DNA of 64,000 nt from Pseudomonas entomophila (GTDB lineage: Bacteria > Pseudomonadota > Gammaproteobacteria > Pseudomonadales > Pseudomonadaceae), in the NCBI RefSeq assembly GCF_029478665.1, contig NZ_JARPQB010000016.1:1-64000 (forward strand), in the 5' to 3' direction. Under the pieces are notes generated by a model, which saw only the letters and a list, made by a program, of their open reading frames with translations, did not search any database and was not told where the DNA came from. The position numbers and the translations under genes were made by a program. Below are positions 42,194 to 50,395 of the stretch, one piece after another; position 1 is the stretch's first letter; each line of letters begins with the position of its first letter.

Positions 42194-43492
42194 TCAATTG
42201 TTCCTTAAAGAAGAACGCAGGCTGGAAGTGATGGGGTTGAAGATGATCGAAGCGATGGATCGCTTGTCTGTCTTGATGTCCATGAGTACGGACATGCCGG
42301 GTTTTACTTTGCTGTCGAGGTCCTTTGAGAGTCTCCATTCTCCTAGTGCGGCTTCAAGGGTGTACTGACGGTTGCCCGGGCCGCCTGCCTGGGCGCGGTC
42401 TTCTTCGGAGTCGGCGCTGATCCAGGTCAGGCTCGCGCCAATGCTGCCGTAGAGTTGATAAGGGAATGCGTCGACCTTGACCTCGGCTGGCGCACCCACT
42501 GCAAGAAACCCCACATCGTTGGAGTTGGCCTTGGCCCTGACCACCAGGTTGGCATCCGCTGGCACCAGCTTGGTGATTTCCTCCGACGCCTTGACCATCT
42601 GCGTGGCGTGGGTGAGCTTGAGCTCGGTGATGTAGCCGGCCTGCGGCGACTCGATCGCCAGCAATCGGGAGTTGCGCCTGGCCTTGACCAGTTCGCTGCC
42701 CAGGTCGTCGAGGGTTCGCGCCAGGTTTTCCCGCTCCTTGAGCAGTTGCTCTGTCCGCGAACCGTGCAATGCGTCGACCTTGCCTTGGGTGATGACCAGT
42801 TCCTGATGTTCCTTGCGTAGCCGGGTCTTGAGAATGATGCCTTCGTTGCGCAGGCGGTTACGCGTGTCGAGGTATTCCATGTACTTGAACCGGGAGATGG
42901 CACTGCCGGCACTATCGCGCACGGCTGCTTCCTGGGCGTCGGCGATGCGCAGCAGGTCCTTGTTCTTCTGGATCTCCGCCTGGGTGGAGACGATGGCCAG
43001 TTCACCGATGGTGGTCTGGCGCTCCAGGTCGAGCAGGGTCTGGCTGAAGTTGCGCTCCGAGGCACGCCACAATTCGAGCTCCTCGCGCGCGGCCGTGCCC
43101 TGGTCATGTTCGAAGGCCGGCGGTCGTTCGTGCAGCGAGGCCTGCACCCGCTCCTCCGCCAGCCGGGTCTTTTCGTGCAACGCTTCCAGCTTGGCCAGTT
43201 CAGCCTGCGACACCTGGGGGTCGAGCAGGGCAATACGCTCGCCCTTGTTGACGAATTGACCTTCCTTGACCAGAACCTCCTTGATCTCGCCGGTTTCCAC
43301 GGCCTGGATGCTTTTTACCTTGCCTTCGGGGGCGATACGCCCGCTGACGGTCACCACGGTATCGATCCTGACCAACGAGGCCGCGAGCATTGCCGCGAGC
43401 AGCAGCGCCACGGTGAGCTGGATGGCGACCCTTGGCAGGCGCCGGGCAGGTTGTTCGAGATACGCCGCCACATCGGGGTTGCAAGGGCTCAT
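42194..43492 (-). CDS. HlyD-family membrane fusion protein (T1SS adaptor)
   Basis: 432 residues. One N-terminal membrane span (AIQLTVALLLAAMLAASLVRI), a lipoyl/biotinyl half (VTVSGRIAPEGKVKSIQAVETGEIKEVLVKEGQFVNKGERIALLD), a long alpha-helical hairpin (about 95-290) and the returning beta part with VIRAKANSNDVGFLAVGAPAEVKVDAFPYQLYGS-like topology. It bridges the ABC transporter and a TolC-type channel that is not encoded here. Its ATG overlaps the stop of the ABC gene by four bases, and its TGA is one base from the next ATG. Confidence 0.93.
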   Translation of the reverse strand: MSPCNPDVAAYLEQPARRLPRVAIQLTVALLLAAMLAASLVRIDTVVTVSGRIAPEGKVKSIQAVETGEIKEVLVKEGQFVNKGERIALLDPQVSQAELAKLEALHEKTRLAEERVQASLHERPPAFEHDQGTAAREELELWRASERNFSQTLLDLERQTTIGELAIVSTQAEIQKNKDLLRIADAQEAAVRDSAGSAISRFKYMEYLDTRNRLRNEGIILKTRLRKEHQELVITQGKVDALHGSRTEQLLKERENLARTLDDLGSELVKARRNSRLLAIESPQAGYITELKLTHATQMVKASEEITKLVPADANLVVRAKANSNDVGFLAVGAPAEVKVDAFPYQLYGSIGASLTWISADSEEDRAQAGGPGNRQYTLEAALGEWRLSKDLDSKVKPGMSVLMDIKTDKRSIASIIFNPITSSLRSSLRNN

Positions 43493-45507
43493 ACGGCTTC
43501 GTCCAGGCTGTGGCGGGTGTCTTGCAGCACAAGGCTGCCGTGTTCGAGGCAGTAGATCCGGTCATAGCCGGCCAGCGAACGCGGTCGGTGCGAAACAGTG
43601 ATCACCGTCAGCTCGGGGAAATGCCGGATCAGGTTGTCGTGGATCAACTGTTCGGTCTGCTCGTCCAGCGCACTGGTCGACTCGTCCAGCAGCAGGATGT
43701 CCGGTTTGGACGCAAGCGCCCTGAGCAGGCAGATGCGTTGGCGCTGGCCCCCCGAGAGGCTACCGCCGCCCTCGCCGAGGATGCGCTGGTAGTGGTCTGG
43801 ATGGGCTTCGATGATGTCATCGGCGCAGGCAAGCCTGGCAAGCGCGTCCAGTGCCGGACGGTCGGTCATGGCGTTGAGTGGCGTGATGTTGTCGAGCAAG
43901 GTGCCGCTGAACAGGAATGCCTGTTGTGGCAGCAGACAGACCTTGTGCCGGATGAAGGCCTGGTTGTACTGGCGGATATCCACGCCATTGGCCGCCACGC
44001 GGCCCCCCTGCGGCTGATAGGCGTTGGCCAGCAGCTTGAGCAGCGTGCTCTTGCCGCAGCCGCTGCGGCCGACGATGGCGATTTTCTCGCCTTGCTGGAT
44101 GTCCAGGTTGACGGCATCCAGCAGCGCCGGCCCCTTGGGGCCATAGCGAAACGTCAGGCGGTCTGCGCTGAGCATGGAAATACGCGGGGTAGTGAGGGCT
44201 TTTTCGGGCTCCGCCGGCGCGACCTTGTCCTCCAGCTCAAGGAAGCTGGACAAGGCGTTGCGCAGTTCCTGCAGCGTGTAGGTGGCACGGGCGATAGGGT
44301 GGAACACACGGCTGGAGAACATCTGGAAGGCAACGAGCTGGCCCATGCTCATGTGGTTGTCGAGCACCAGCAGGGCGCCATACCACAAGGTCCCCAGGAT
44401 ACCCAGGCGTTGGACCCAGATGTTGGTGGCCACCGTCCAGTTGGCGTGGCGAGCATCTCGGCAGCCCTGTTCGGCATCGGCCAGCAGTTGCGCGCCAAGG
44501 CGCGATTGGACGAGGCCTTCGCGGCCTGTCAGTTTCAGGGTCTCGATGCCCTGCAAAGCCTCGGTCAGCAGCGCGGGTGCCTGGGATGCCTGGGCGGGCC
44601 TGGCCTGGCGGATGCGGTCGAACAGCAGGTTCAGCGAGAAGATCACCAGGATGAAGGCGCTGGAAAGCACGGTCAGTGGCAGGCTGTAGGCCATCATCAG
44701 CACCACGAACACCAGGCAGAAGGCCAGGTCCAGCGCGTTGAACAGGCCGCCGGAAAAGTTCAGCTTGCGGAATATGTCGGCGCGCCGTGCAGTCTCCACC
44801 AATTCGCCGACTTTACTGGCCCCATAGAAGGGCAGTGGCTTGTCCAGCAGCGAGGCATGGACGCGCGAGGCGATCAGCATGTCGAGTTTGGCGCCGGCTT
44901 CGGTGCTCACATACACCCGGGCCAATGACAGCGCCAGTTCGCAGCAGGCGAGGATGATGGCCAGGCTGCCGAAAACGTGCAGGGCGGACAGGTTCTGGTG
45001 GACCAGTACCCGGTCGATGATGATCTGGCTGAAGATCGGGATGGAAAAGCCGAGCGTCTGGATCAGCAGGGTAGCGCCGGCGATCAGTGCCACGGTGGGA
45101 CCATCGAAATAGTGACGCAGCGCGGCACGCAGGCTCAGAGCGCCGGTCGGGTTTCTTTTCAATTGCAGGGCTGAGCCGATGAGCATGCGCTTGACTTCGG
45201 CCAACGGCAGCATCAACGGGGTGTCCGGCATGCCTGGCTGGAAGATGAAACACAGGCCTCTTTCCAGCTTGGCCAGGACACACAGGCCGTGCTCTTCAAG
45301 GTTGATGAGCAGGGGCTGGGGTGCTCGATCCAGGTGTTGTGCCGCCCAGGCCTTGCAAGTGAAACCTTGCTGCCTTGCCAGTGAGCGGCATTGCTTTTCC
45401 AGGGGTTGGGACGAAACCGAATGGCGTTGACGCTGCAAGGCCAGTGGGTCGGTGGCATGGCCCTGCAATGACAGGCAGAAGCACAGGCTTGGAACAATCC
45501 CGTCCAT
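43489..45507 (-). CDS. Type I secretion ABC transporter with C39-like domain
   Basis: 672 residues: an N-terminal ~125-residue C39-peptidase-like domain, a six-helix transmembrane domain (about 145-430) and an ATPase domain with Walker A GRSGCGKST (about 481), signature LSGGQRQR (about 583) and Walker B ILLLDEST. At the N-terminus the DCG of active C39 peptidases appears as Asp-Gly (MDGIVPS), so the catalytic Cys is missing, as in the HlyB-type chaperone-like domain. That predicts export of an unprocessed protein by a C-terminal signal, not leader cleavage. First gene of the five-gene operon; the AT-rich upstream region probably carries the promoter. Confidence 0.93.
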   Translation of the reverse strand: MDGIVPSLCFCLSLQGHATDPLALQRQRHSVSSQPLEKQCRSLARQQGFTCKAWAAQHLDRAPQPLLINLEEHGLCVLAKLERGLCFIFQPGMPDTPLMLPLAEVKRMLIGSALQLKRNPTGALSLRAALRHYFDGPTVALIAGATLLIQTLGFSIPIFSQIIIDRVLVHQNLSALHVFGSLAIILACCELALSLARVYVSTEAGAKLDMLIASRVHASLLDKPLPFYGASKVGELVETARRADIFRKLNFSGGLFNALDLAFCLVFVVLMMAYSLPLTVLSSAFILVIFSLNLLFDRIRQARPAQASQAPALLTEALQGIETLKLTGREGLVQSRLGAQLLADAEQGCRDARHANWTVATNIWVQRLGILGTLWYGALLVLDNHMSMGQLVAFQMFSSRVFHPIARATYTLQELRNALSSFLELEDKVAPAEPEKALTTPRISMLSADRLTFRYGPKGPALLDAVNLDIQQGEKIAIVGRSGCGKSTLLKLLANAYQPQGGRVAANGVDIRQYNQAFIRHKVCLLPQQAFLFSGTLLDNITPLNAMTDRPALDALARLACADDIIEAHPDHYQRILGEGGGSLSGGQRQRICLLRALASKPDILLLDESTSALDEQTEQLIHDNLIRHFPELTVITVSHRPRSLAGYDRIYCLEHGSLVLQDTRHSLDEAV

Positions 45508-45834
45508 GGAAGCGCCTTAAAAGAGAATGATTTAGATATGGATTTATCGCGGCATCATACATTTTTTACATTTTGTAACATCTATATTTGTTAATCGTAA
45601 GCGATTGATTTGATTGCAAAAATCTATTGAGAGAGGTGGCTCTCGAAGGGTGGGGTGCGCGCTGCGGATGCGTGGATATTCTGCAAAAATGATGGCTTTA
45701 TGCTGGCAACTGAAGCGAATGCCGTTGCCGAGTGTGAGGGGGCTACTGCGTGCCCAGAACGGGCCAGACGGGGAAGTGGGAACAAAAGAAAAGGGGCCTT
45801 TCGGCCCCCTCAGTGTTTCATGTTGGCTTGGCTA
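45508..45834. promoter_or_regulatory. AT-rich upstream region of the T1SS operon
   Basis: 327 bases. The first ~100 upstream of the ABC gene are strikingly AT-rich and contain an inverted repeat TTACA-TTT-TGTAA (45566-45578), a candidate operator. The far end holds the terminator of the convergently placed polyamine gene. No small gene is supported. Confidence 0.45.
45793..45808 (-). terminator. Terminator of the carboxynorspermidine synthase gene
   Basis: Stem GGGGCC/GGCCCC with a four-base loop. On the minus strand it is followed by TTTTCTTTT, about 25 bases after the synthase stop codon. Confidence 0.85.
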
Positions 45835-47079
45835 TCAAGCCTCGGCGTCCCATGCACGGTCGCCGTTCTCATCCTTGACGCGGGTCGGCAGGCCCATCAC
45901 GTCCAGCGCCTTGAGGAACGGCTCGGCCGGCAGCTCCTCGACGTTGACCATGCGCCCGGCGTCCCACTGGCCGCGAGCGACCAGCAGGGCGGCAGCCACC
46001 GGTGGCACGCCGGCGGTGTAGGAGATGCCCTGGCTGTCGGTCTCGGCGTAGGCTTCTTCGTGATCCGCCACGTTGTAGATGAACACCTCGCGCGGCTGGC
46101 CGTCCTTGGTGCCCTTGACCAGGTCGCCGATGCAGGTCTTTCCGGTGTAGCCCGGGGCCAGCGAAGCTGGATCAGGAAGCACGGCCTTGACCACTTTCAA
46201 CGGCACCACTTCCAGGCCTTCGGCGGTCTTGACCGGTTGCTCGGAGAGCAGGCCGAGGTTCTTCAGCACGGTGAACACGTTGATGTAGTGCTCGCCGAAG
46301 CTCATCCAGAAGCGCACGTTCGGCACGTTCAGGTTCTTCGAGATCGAATGAACCTCGTCGTGGCCCGTCAGGTACAGGTTCTGCGAACCGACCACCGGCA
46401 GGTCGTCGGTGCGCTTGACCTCGAACATGGTGTTGCTGGTCCACTGGCTGTTCTGCCAGCTCCATACTTGCCCGGTGAACTCGCGGAAGTTGATTTCCGG
46501 GTCGAAGTTGGTGGCGAAGTACTTGCCGTGGGACCCGGCATTGACGTCGAGGATGTCGATCGAGTCAATGTGGTCGAAATACTGCTGCTGCGCGAGTTTC
46601 GCGTAGCTGTTCACCACACCCGGGTCGAAGCCGACACCAAGAATGGCGGTAATGTTCTTCTGCTGGCACTCTTCGAGGTGTTTCCACTCGTAGTTGCCAT
46701 ACCAGGGCGGGGTTTCGCAGATCTTGCCCGGTTCTTCGTGAATCGCGGTGTCAAGATAAGCGACACCGGTATCGATGCAGGCGCGCAGCACCGACATGTT
46801 GAGGAAGGCGGAACCAACGTTGATCACGATCTGCGATTCGGTCTCGCGGATCAGTGCCTTGGTGGCCTCGACATCGAGGGCGTTGAGCGAGAAGGCCTGG
46901 ATGTCGGCGGGTACCTTGAGGCTACCCTTGGCCTTGACGCTGTCGATGATGGCCTGGCATTTGGAGATGTTCCGTGACGCAATCGCAATACGACCCAGTT
47001 CGTCGTTATGCTGTGCGCACTTGTGGGCCACCACCTTGGCGACACCTCCTGCACCAATGATAAGAACGTTCTTCTTCAA
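45835..47079 (-). CDS. Carboxynorspermidine/carboxyspermidine synthase (saccharopine dehydrogenase family)
   Basis: 414 residues with an N-terminal Rossmann motif VLIIGAGGVAKVVAHKCA and the LYS1-like motifs INVGSAFLNMSVLRACIDTGVAYLDTA and ILGVGFDPGVVNSYAKLA. It makes carboxy(nor)spermidine by NADPH-dependent reductive condensation of aspartate semialdehyde with diaminopropane or putrescine. The start is a TTG codon at 47079 with AAGGAG ten bases upstream, an unusual start that may lower expression. The decarboxylase gene lies 30 bases upstream in the same operon. Confidence 0.93.
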   Translation of the reverse strand: MKKNVLIIGAGGVAKVVAHKCAQHNDELGRIAIASRNISKCQAIIDSVKAKGSLKVPADIQAFSLNALDVEATKALIRETESQIVINVGSAFLNMSVLRACIDTGVAYLDTAIHEEPGKICETPPWYGNYEWKHLEECQQKNITAILGVGFDPGVVNSYAKLAQQQYFDHIDSIDILDVNAGSHGKYFATNFDPEINFREFTGQVWSWQNSQWTSNTMFEVKRTDDLPVVGSQNLYLTGHDEVHSISKNLNVPNVRFWMSFGEHYINVFTVLKNLGLLSEQPVKTAEGLEVVPLKVVKAVLPDPASLAPGYTGKTCIGDLVKGTKDGQPREVFIYNVADHEEAYAETDSQGISYTAGVPPVAAALLVARGQWDAGRMVNVEELPAEPFLKALDVMGLPTRVKDENGDRAWDAEA

Positions 47080-47109
47080 TTCAGCTGCTCTCCTTCATGA
47101 AAGCCTGTC

Positions 47110-48207
47110 TTACGACAGGCTCGAAACGTAGTCGTCGAAACCGAACTCGCGCACCACCTCGACGCTGCCGTCGAGCTGCTTGACCGCGATGGACGGCATT
47201 TTCAGACCGTTGAACCAGTTTTTCTTGACCATGGTGTAGCCGGCGGTGTCGACGAACGACAGGCGGTCACCGATCTGCAGCGGCTTGTCGAACTGATATT
47301 CGCCGAAGATATCGCCGGCCAGGCACGACTTGCCGCAGACCATGTAGGTGTGCGCCCCGTCATTGGGCGCCATCTTGGCGTTGAGGCGGTAGATCAGCAG
47401 GTCGAGCAGGTGCGCCTCGATCGAGCTGTCGACCACGGCCAGGTGCTTGCCGTTGTACAGGGTGTCGAGCACGGTCACTTCCAGCGAGGCGCTGTTGGTG
47501 ATGGCGGCTTCGCCCGGCTCCAGGTAAACCTGTACGGCGTATTTTTCCGCGAAGGCTTTCAGGCGCGCGCAGAAGGCATCGACCGCATAGTCTTCACCGG
47601 TGAAGTGGATGCCGCCACCGAGGCTGACCCACTCGACCTGGTGCAGCAGGTGGCCGAAGCGTTCCTCGATGTGCGACAGCATCTTGTCGAACAGGCTGAA
47701 GTCGCCGTTCTCGCAGTTGTTGTGGAACATGAAGCCGGAAATCTTCTCGATCACCTTCTCGATCTTTTCCGGGTCCCATTCACCGAGGCGGCTGAACGGG
47801 CGCGCAGGGTCGGCCAGCAGGTAGTCGGAGCTGCTCACCTGCGGGTTGACGCGCAGGCCGCGGACCTTGCCTTCGGATTGTTCTGTGAAGCGCTCGAGCT
47901 GGCCGATGGAGTTGAAGATGATCTTGTCGCAGTTCTCGAGCATCTCTTCGACTTCATCGTCGGCCCAGGCCACGCTGTAGGCGTGGGTTTCGCCTTCGAA
48001 CTTCTGGCGGCCGAGCTTGAGCTCGTACAGCGAAGACGAAGTGGTGCCATCCATGTACTGCTGCATCAGGTCGAACACCGACCAGGTGGCGAAGCATTTG
48101 AGGGCGAGCAGGGCCTTGGCCCCGGACTGCTGGCGAACGTAGGCAATCTTTTCCATGTTGCCCAGCAGCTTTTGTTTATCGATGAGGTAGTACGGCGTCT
48201 TGATCAT
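47110..48207 (-). CDS. nspC: Carboxynorspermidine decarboxylase
   Basis: 365 residues, alanine-racemase-fold PLP enzyme. The PLP lysine lies in ALLALKCFATW (about Lys37). Other family features are FMFHNNCEN, VSLGGGIHFTGEDY, VYLEPGEAAI, the CGKSCLAGD active-site Cys box and FVDTAGYTMVKKNWFNG. It decarboxylates carboxy(nor)spermidine to norspermidine or spermidine, completing the SpeE-independent route with the downstream synthase gene. It is followed directly by that gene on the same strand. Confidence 0.95.
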   Translation of the reverse strand: MIKTPYYLIDKQKLLGNMEKIAYVRQQSGAKALLALKCFATWSVFDLMQQYMDGTTSSSLYELKLGRQKFEGETHAYSVAWADDEVEEMLENCDKIIFNSIGQLERFTEQSEGKVRGLRVNPQVSSSDYLLADPARPFSRLGEWDPEKIEKVIEKISGFMFHNNCENGDFSLFDKMLSHIEERFGHLLHQVEWVSLGGGIHFTGEDYAVDAFCARLKAFAEKYAVQVYLEPGEAAITNSASLEVTVLDTLYNGKHLAVVDSSIEAHLLDLLIYRLNAKMAPNDGAHTYMVCGKSCLAGDIFGEYQFDKPLQIGDRLSFVDTAGYTMVKKNWFNGLKMPSIAVKQLDGSVEVVREFGFDDYVSSLS

Positions 48208-48469
48208 TTAAAGGCCCCCGGCCAGGCCGGCCAAAAAAAGGACACGCATTGTGCCTTCACTTGCCACTATTCGAAAGGGCGCAAGGCGCATTTCGTCTGA
48301 GTTGCGTGGGTGACAGGCCCAGTTGAACAGAAGATTGTGACTGTCCGGGGCTGCGCTCAGGTTCCGCGCCTGCACGATGTGTTGTCGATCCTGGCCCGAG
48401 GGCGTATAAACTGCACCCACTTTTGGCCGGTCGCTTCCTGAACCGGCCGCTGAAACAAAGAGAGTCGAT

Positions 48470-49180
48470 ATGGGCGCACAGTGGAAAGCCAAGCATAGAG
48501 AAACGGCGGCCAACGCCAAGGGCAAGATCATGGGCAAGCTGGCCAAGGAGATCCAGATCGCCGCCAAGTCCGGCGCCGATCCGGACATGAACCCACGCCT
48601 GCGCCTGGCCATCGTCCAGGCCAAGAAAGCCTCGATGACCCGTGAGACCCTGGAGCGTGCGATCAAGAAAGGCGCAGGCCTGGACGGCGAGGCCGTGCAG
48701 TACCATGCCGTCAGCTACGAAGGCTTCGCCCCGCACCAGGTGCCGCTGATCGTCGAGTGCCTGACCGACAACGTCAACCGTACCGTGGCCCAGATCCGCG
48801 TGCTGTTCCGCAAGGGCCAGCTGGGCGCCAGCGGTTCGGTGGCCTGGGACTTCAACCATGTCGGCCTGATCGAGGCCACCCCGGAGGGTGACGCTGATCC
48901 GGAAATGGCCGCTATCGAAGCCGGTGCCCAGGACTTCGAGGACGGCGAGGAAGAGGGTTCGACCCTGTTCATCACTGACACCACCGACCTGGACGCGGTG
49001 CAGAAGGCTCTGCCGGAGCAAGGTTTCACCGTGACCTCGGCGAAGATCGGCTACACCCCGAAGAACCCGGTGAGTGCCGCCAGCCTGAGCGCCGAGGCGT
49101 TGGCCGAAGTCGAGGCGTTCCTCGAGGCGATCGACGAGAACGAAGACGTGCAGAACGTCTATGTCGGCCTGACCGACTGA
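48470..49180 (+). CDS. YebC/TACO1-family protein (YeeN-type paralogue)
   Basis: 236 residues. Starts [28 protein letters not shown], the YeeN variant of the usual MAGHSKWANIKHRK, then [37 protein letters not shown]-like [18 protein letters not shown] and a long acidic DFEDGEEEG region. Family members bind DNA as regulators or help ribosomes at proline stretches. The canonical yebC lies upstream of ruvC in Pseudomonas, so this is a second copy. It is followed by a palindromic repeat. Confidence 0.92.
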   Translation: MGAQWKAKHRETAANAKGKIMGKLAKEIQIAAKSGADPDMNPRLRLAIVQAKKASMTRETLERAIKKGAGLDGEAVQYHAVSYEGFAPHQVPLIVECLTDNVNRTVAQIRVLFRKGQLGASGSVAWDFNHVGLIEATPEGDADPEMAAIEAGAQDFEDGEEEGSTLFITDTTDLDAVQKALPEQGFTVTSAKIGYTPKNPVSAASLSAEALAEVEAFLEAIDENEDVQNVYVGLTD

Positions 49181-49192
49181 TCGAGCCAGCGC

Positions 49193-49252
49193 TTCGCCGG
49201 CAAGCCGGCTCCTACACGCAGTTGCCCCGTAGGAGCCGGCTTGCCGGCGAAT
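49193..49252. repeat. Palindromic repeat after the YebC-like gene
   Basis: TTCGCCGGCAAGCCGGCTCC and its inverted copy GGAGCCGGCTTGCCGGCGAA flank ~20 bases, 12 bases after the stop codon; a likely transcript-end hairpin. Confidence 0.8.
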
Positions 49253-49283
49253 GGGCACTTGGATTCAACACAGGGGAGCCTGC

Positions 49284-50228
49284 ATGAACCCCACCTTCGC
49301 CTCCCTCAGCCTCGCCCACCTGCGCACCCTCGACTGCCTCCTGCATTTAAAGAACCTCAGCCACGCCGCCGAGCGCCTGGGCTGCAGCCAGCCCGCGCTC
49401 AGCCGCCAGCTGGCCCACCTGCGCGAAGCCTTCGACGACCCGTTGCTGGTGCGTCAGGGCCGCGGTTATGTGCTCAGCGAGCACGCCGAGGCATTGGTCG
49501 AACCGCTACGCCAGGTGCTGGACGAGCTTAGCGCTTTGCGCCAACCCGCCGCCTTCGACCCGGCCCGTTGCGAGCGGCGATTCTGCCTGGCGGCGTCGGA
49601 CTATGTGGCCGAGCACATGCTGCCGTTGTTGGTGGCAGCATTGGAGCGCGAGGCACCAGGGGTGTCGCTGGAATACCGCACCTGGCAGGCCGGGCAGTAC
49701 GCCTTGCTGGCCAGTGGCGAGATAGACCTGGCCACCACGCTGTTCGACGAGTCGCCACCTAACTTGCACGGCCGCCTGCTCGGCGAGGACCGTGCGGTGT
49801 GCCTGATGCGCCATGACCATCCACTGACCGTGCGCGCCGATCTGAGCCAGGACGACTACCTGGCGTTCAAGCATGTGCGGGTGTCCGGTGGTGGCGACAA
49901 GGACAGCTTCATCGACCGCCATCTCCGTGCCCAGGGCATGCAACGGCGGATCAGCCTGGAGGTGCCGTTCTTCAGCGCCATGGTCCAGGTGGTCGCCAAC
50001 GGCCAGGCGCTGGCCACGGTGCCCGAGCATATCGCCACGCAATTGGCGCGGTTGCATGGCCTGGCTTGGCGGCCGATGGGGTTCATCACGCATACCCAGC
50101 GTTACTGGGTGGTCTGGCATCAGCGCCTGCAAGCCTCGGCCGAGCACCGTTGGTTGCGCAACCGGGTGTACGAACTGTGGCGTCAGTCGCAGTTCGGTGT
50201 GCAGGGCGGGCATGCGCCTTCGCCATAG
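49284..50228 (+). CDS. LysR-family transcriptional regulator upstream of the decarboxylase
   Basis: 314 residues from ATG 49284, chosen for the GGGGAG upstream. Helix-turn-helix LRTLDCLLHLKNLSHAAERLGCSQPALSRQLAHLREAFDDPLLVRQGRGYVLS, then a NodD/DntR-like effector domain with the DLATTLFDESPPNLHGRLLGEDRAVCLMR segment. It lies directly upstream of, and in the same direction as, the aromatic amino acid decarboxylase gene. I recall the same gene order in P. putida KT2440, so it probably controls that gene, but the inducer is unknown. Confidence 0.9.
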   Translation: MNPTFASLSLAHLRTLDCLLHLKNLSHAAERLGCSQPALSRQLAHLREAFDDPLLVRQGRGYVLSEHAEALVEPLRQVLDELSALRQPAAFDPARCERRFCLAASDYVAEHMLPLLVAALEREAPGVSLEYRTWQAGQYALLASGEIDLATTLFDESPPNLHGRLLGEDRAVCLMRHDHPLTVRADLSQDDYLAFKHVRVSGGGDKDSFIDRHLRAQGMQRRISLEVPFFSAMVQVVANGQALATVPEHIATQLARLHGLAWRPMGFITHTQRYWVVWHQRLQASAEHRWLRNRVYELWRQSQFGVQGGHAPSP

Positions 50229-50303
50229 CAGCTATGCGCGATACGGGGTTATTCATTGGCAAGAGGCCGCCTAGACTGCTGGGCATCGAGTTGTCTGAAA
50301 CAG

Positions 50304-50357
50304 CCTGTTCGCCGGCAAGCCGGCTCCTACGTAGGAGCCGGCTTGCCGGCGAACAGG
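50304..50357. repeat. Perfect 54-bp palindrome
   Basis: Left arm CCTGTTCGCCGGCAAGCCGG... ends CTCCTAC at 50330 and the right arm begins GTAGGAG at 50331; the 27-base arms match without a mismatch and without a loop. It is a head-to-head pair of the common repeat, between the LysR and decarboxylase genes. Confidence 0.9.
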
Positions 50358-50395
50358 CCGGTACAGGCAGCGGACAACCCTCAGGAGACCGCTAC

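Noticed and set aside
43489..45507. Bacteriocin exporter cleaving a double-glycine leader peptide
   Set aside because: The C39 catalytic Cys seems absent and the co-encoded cargo candidate has no GG leader; no short leader-peptide gene was found nearby.
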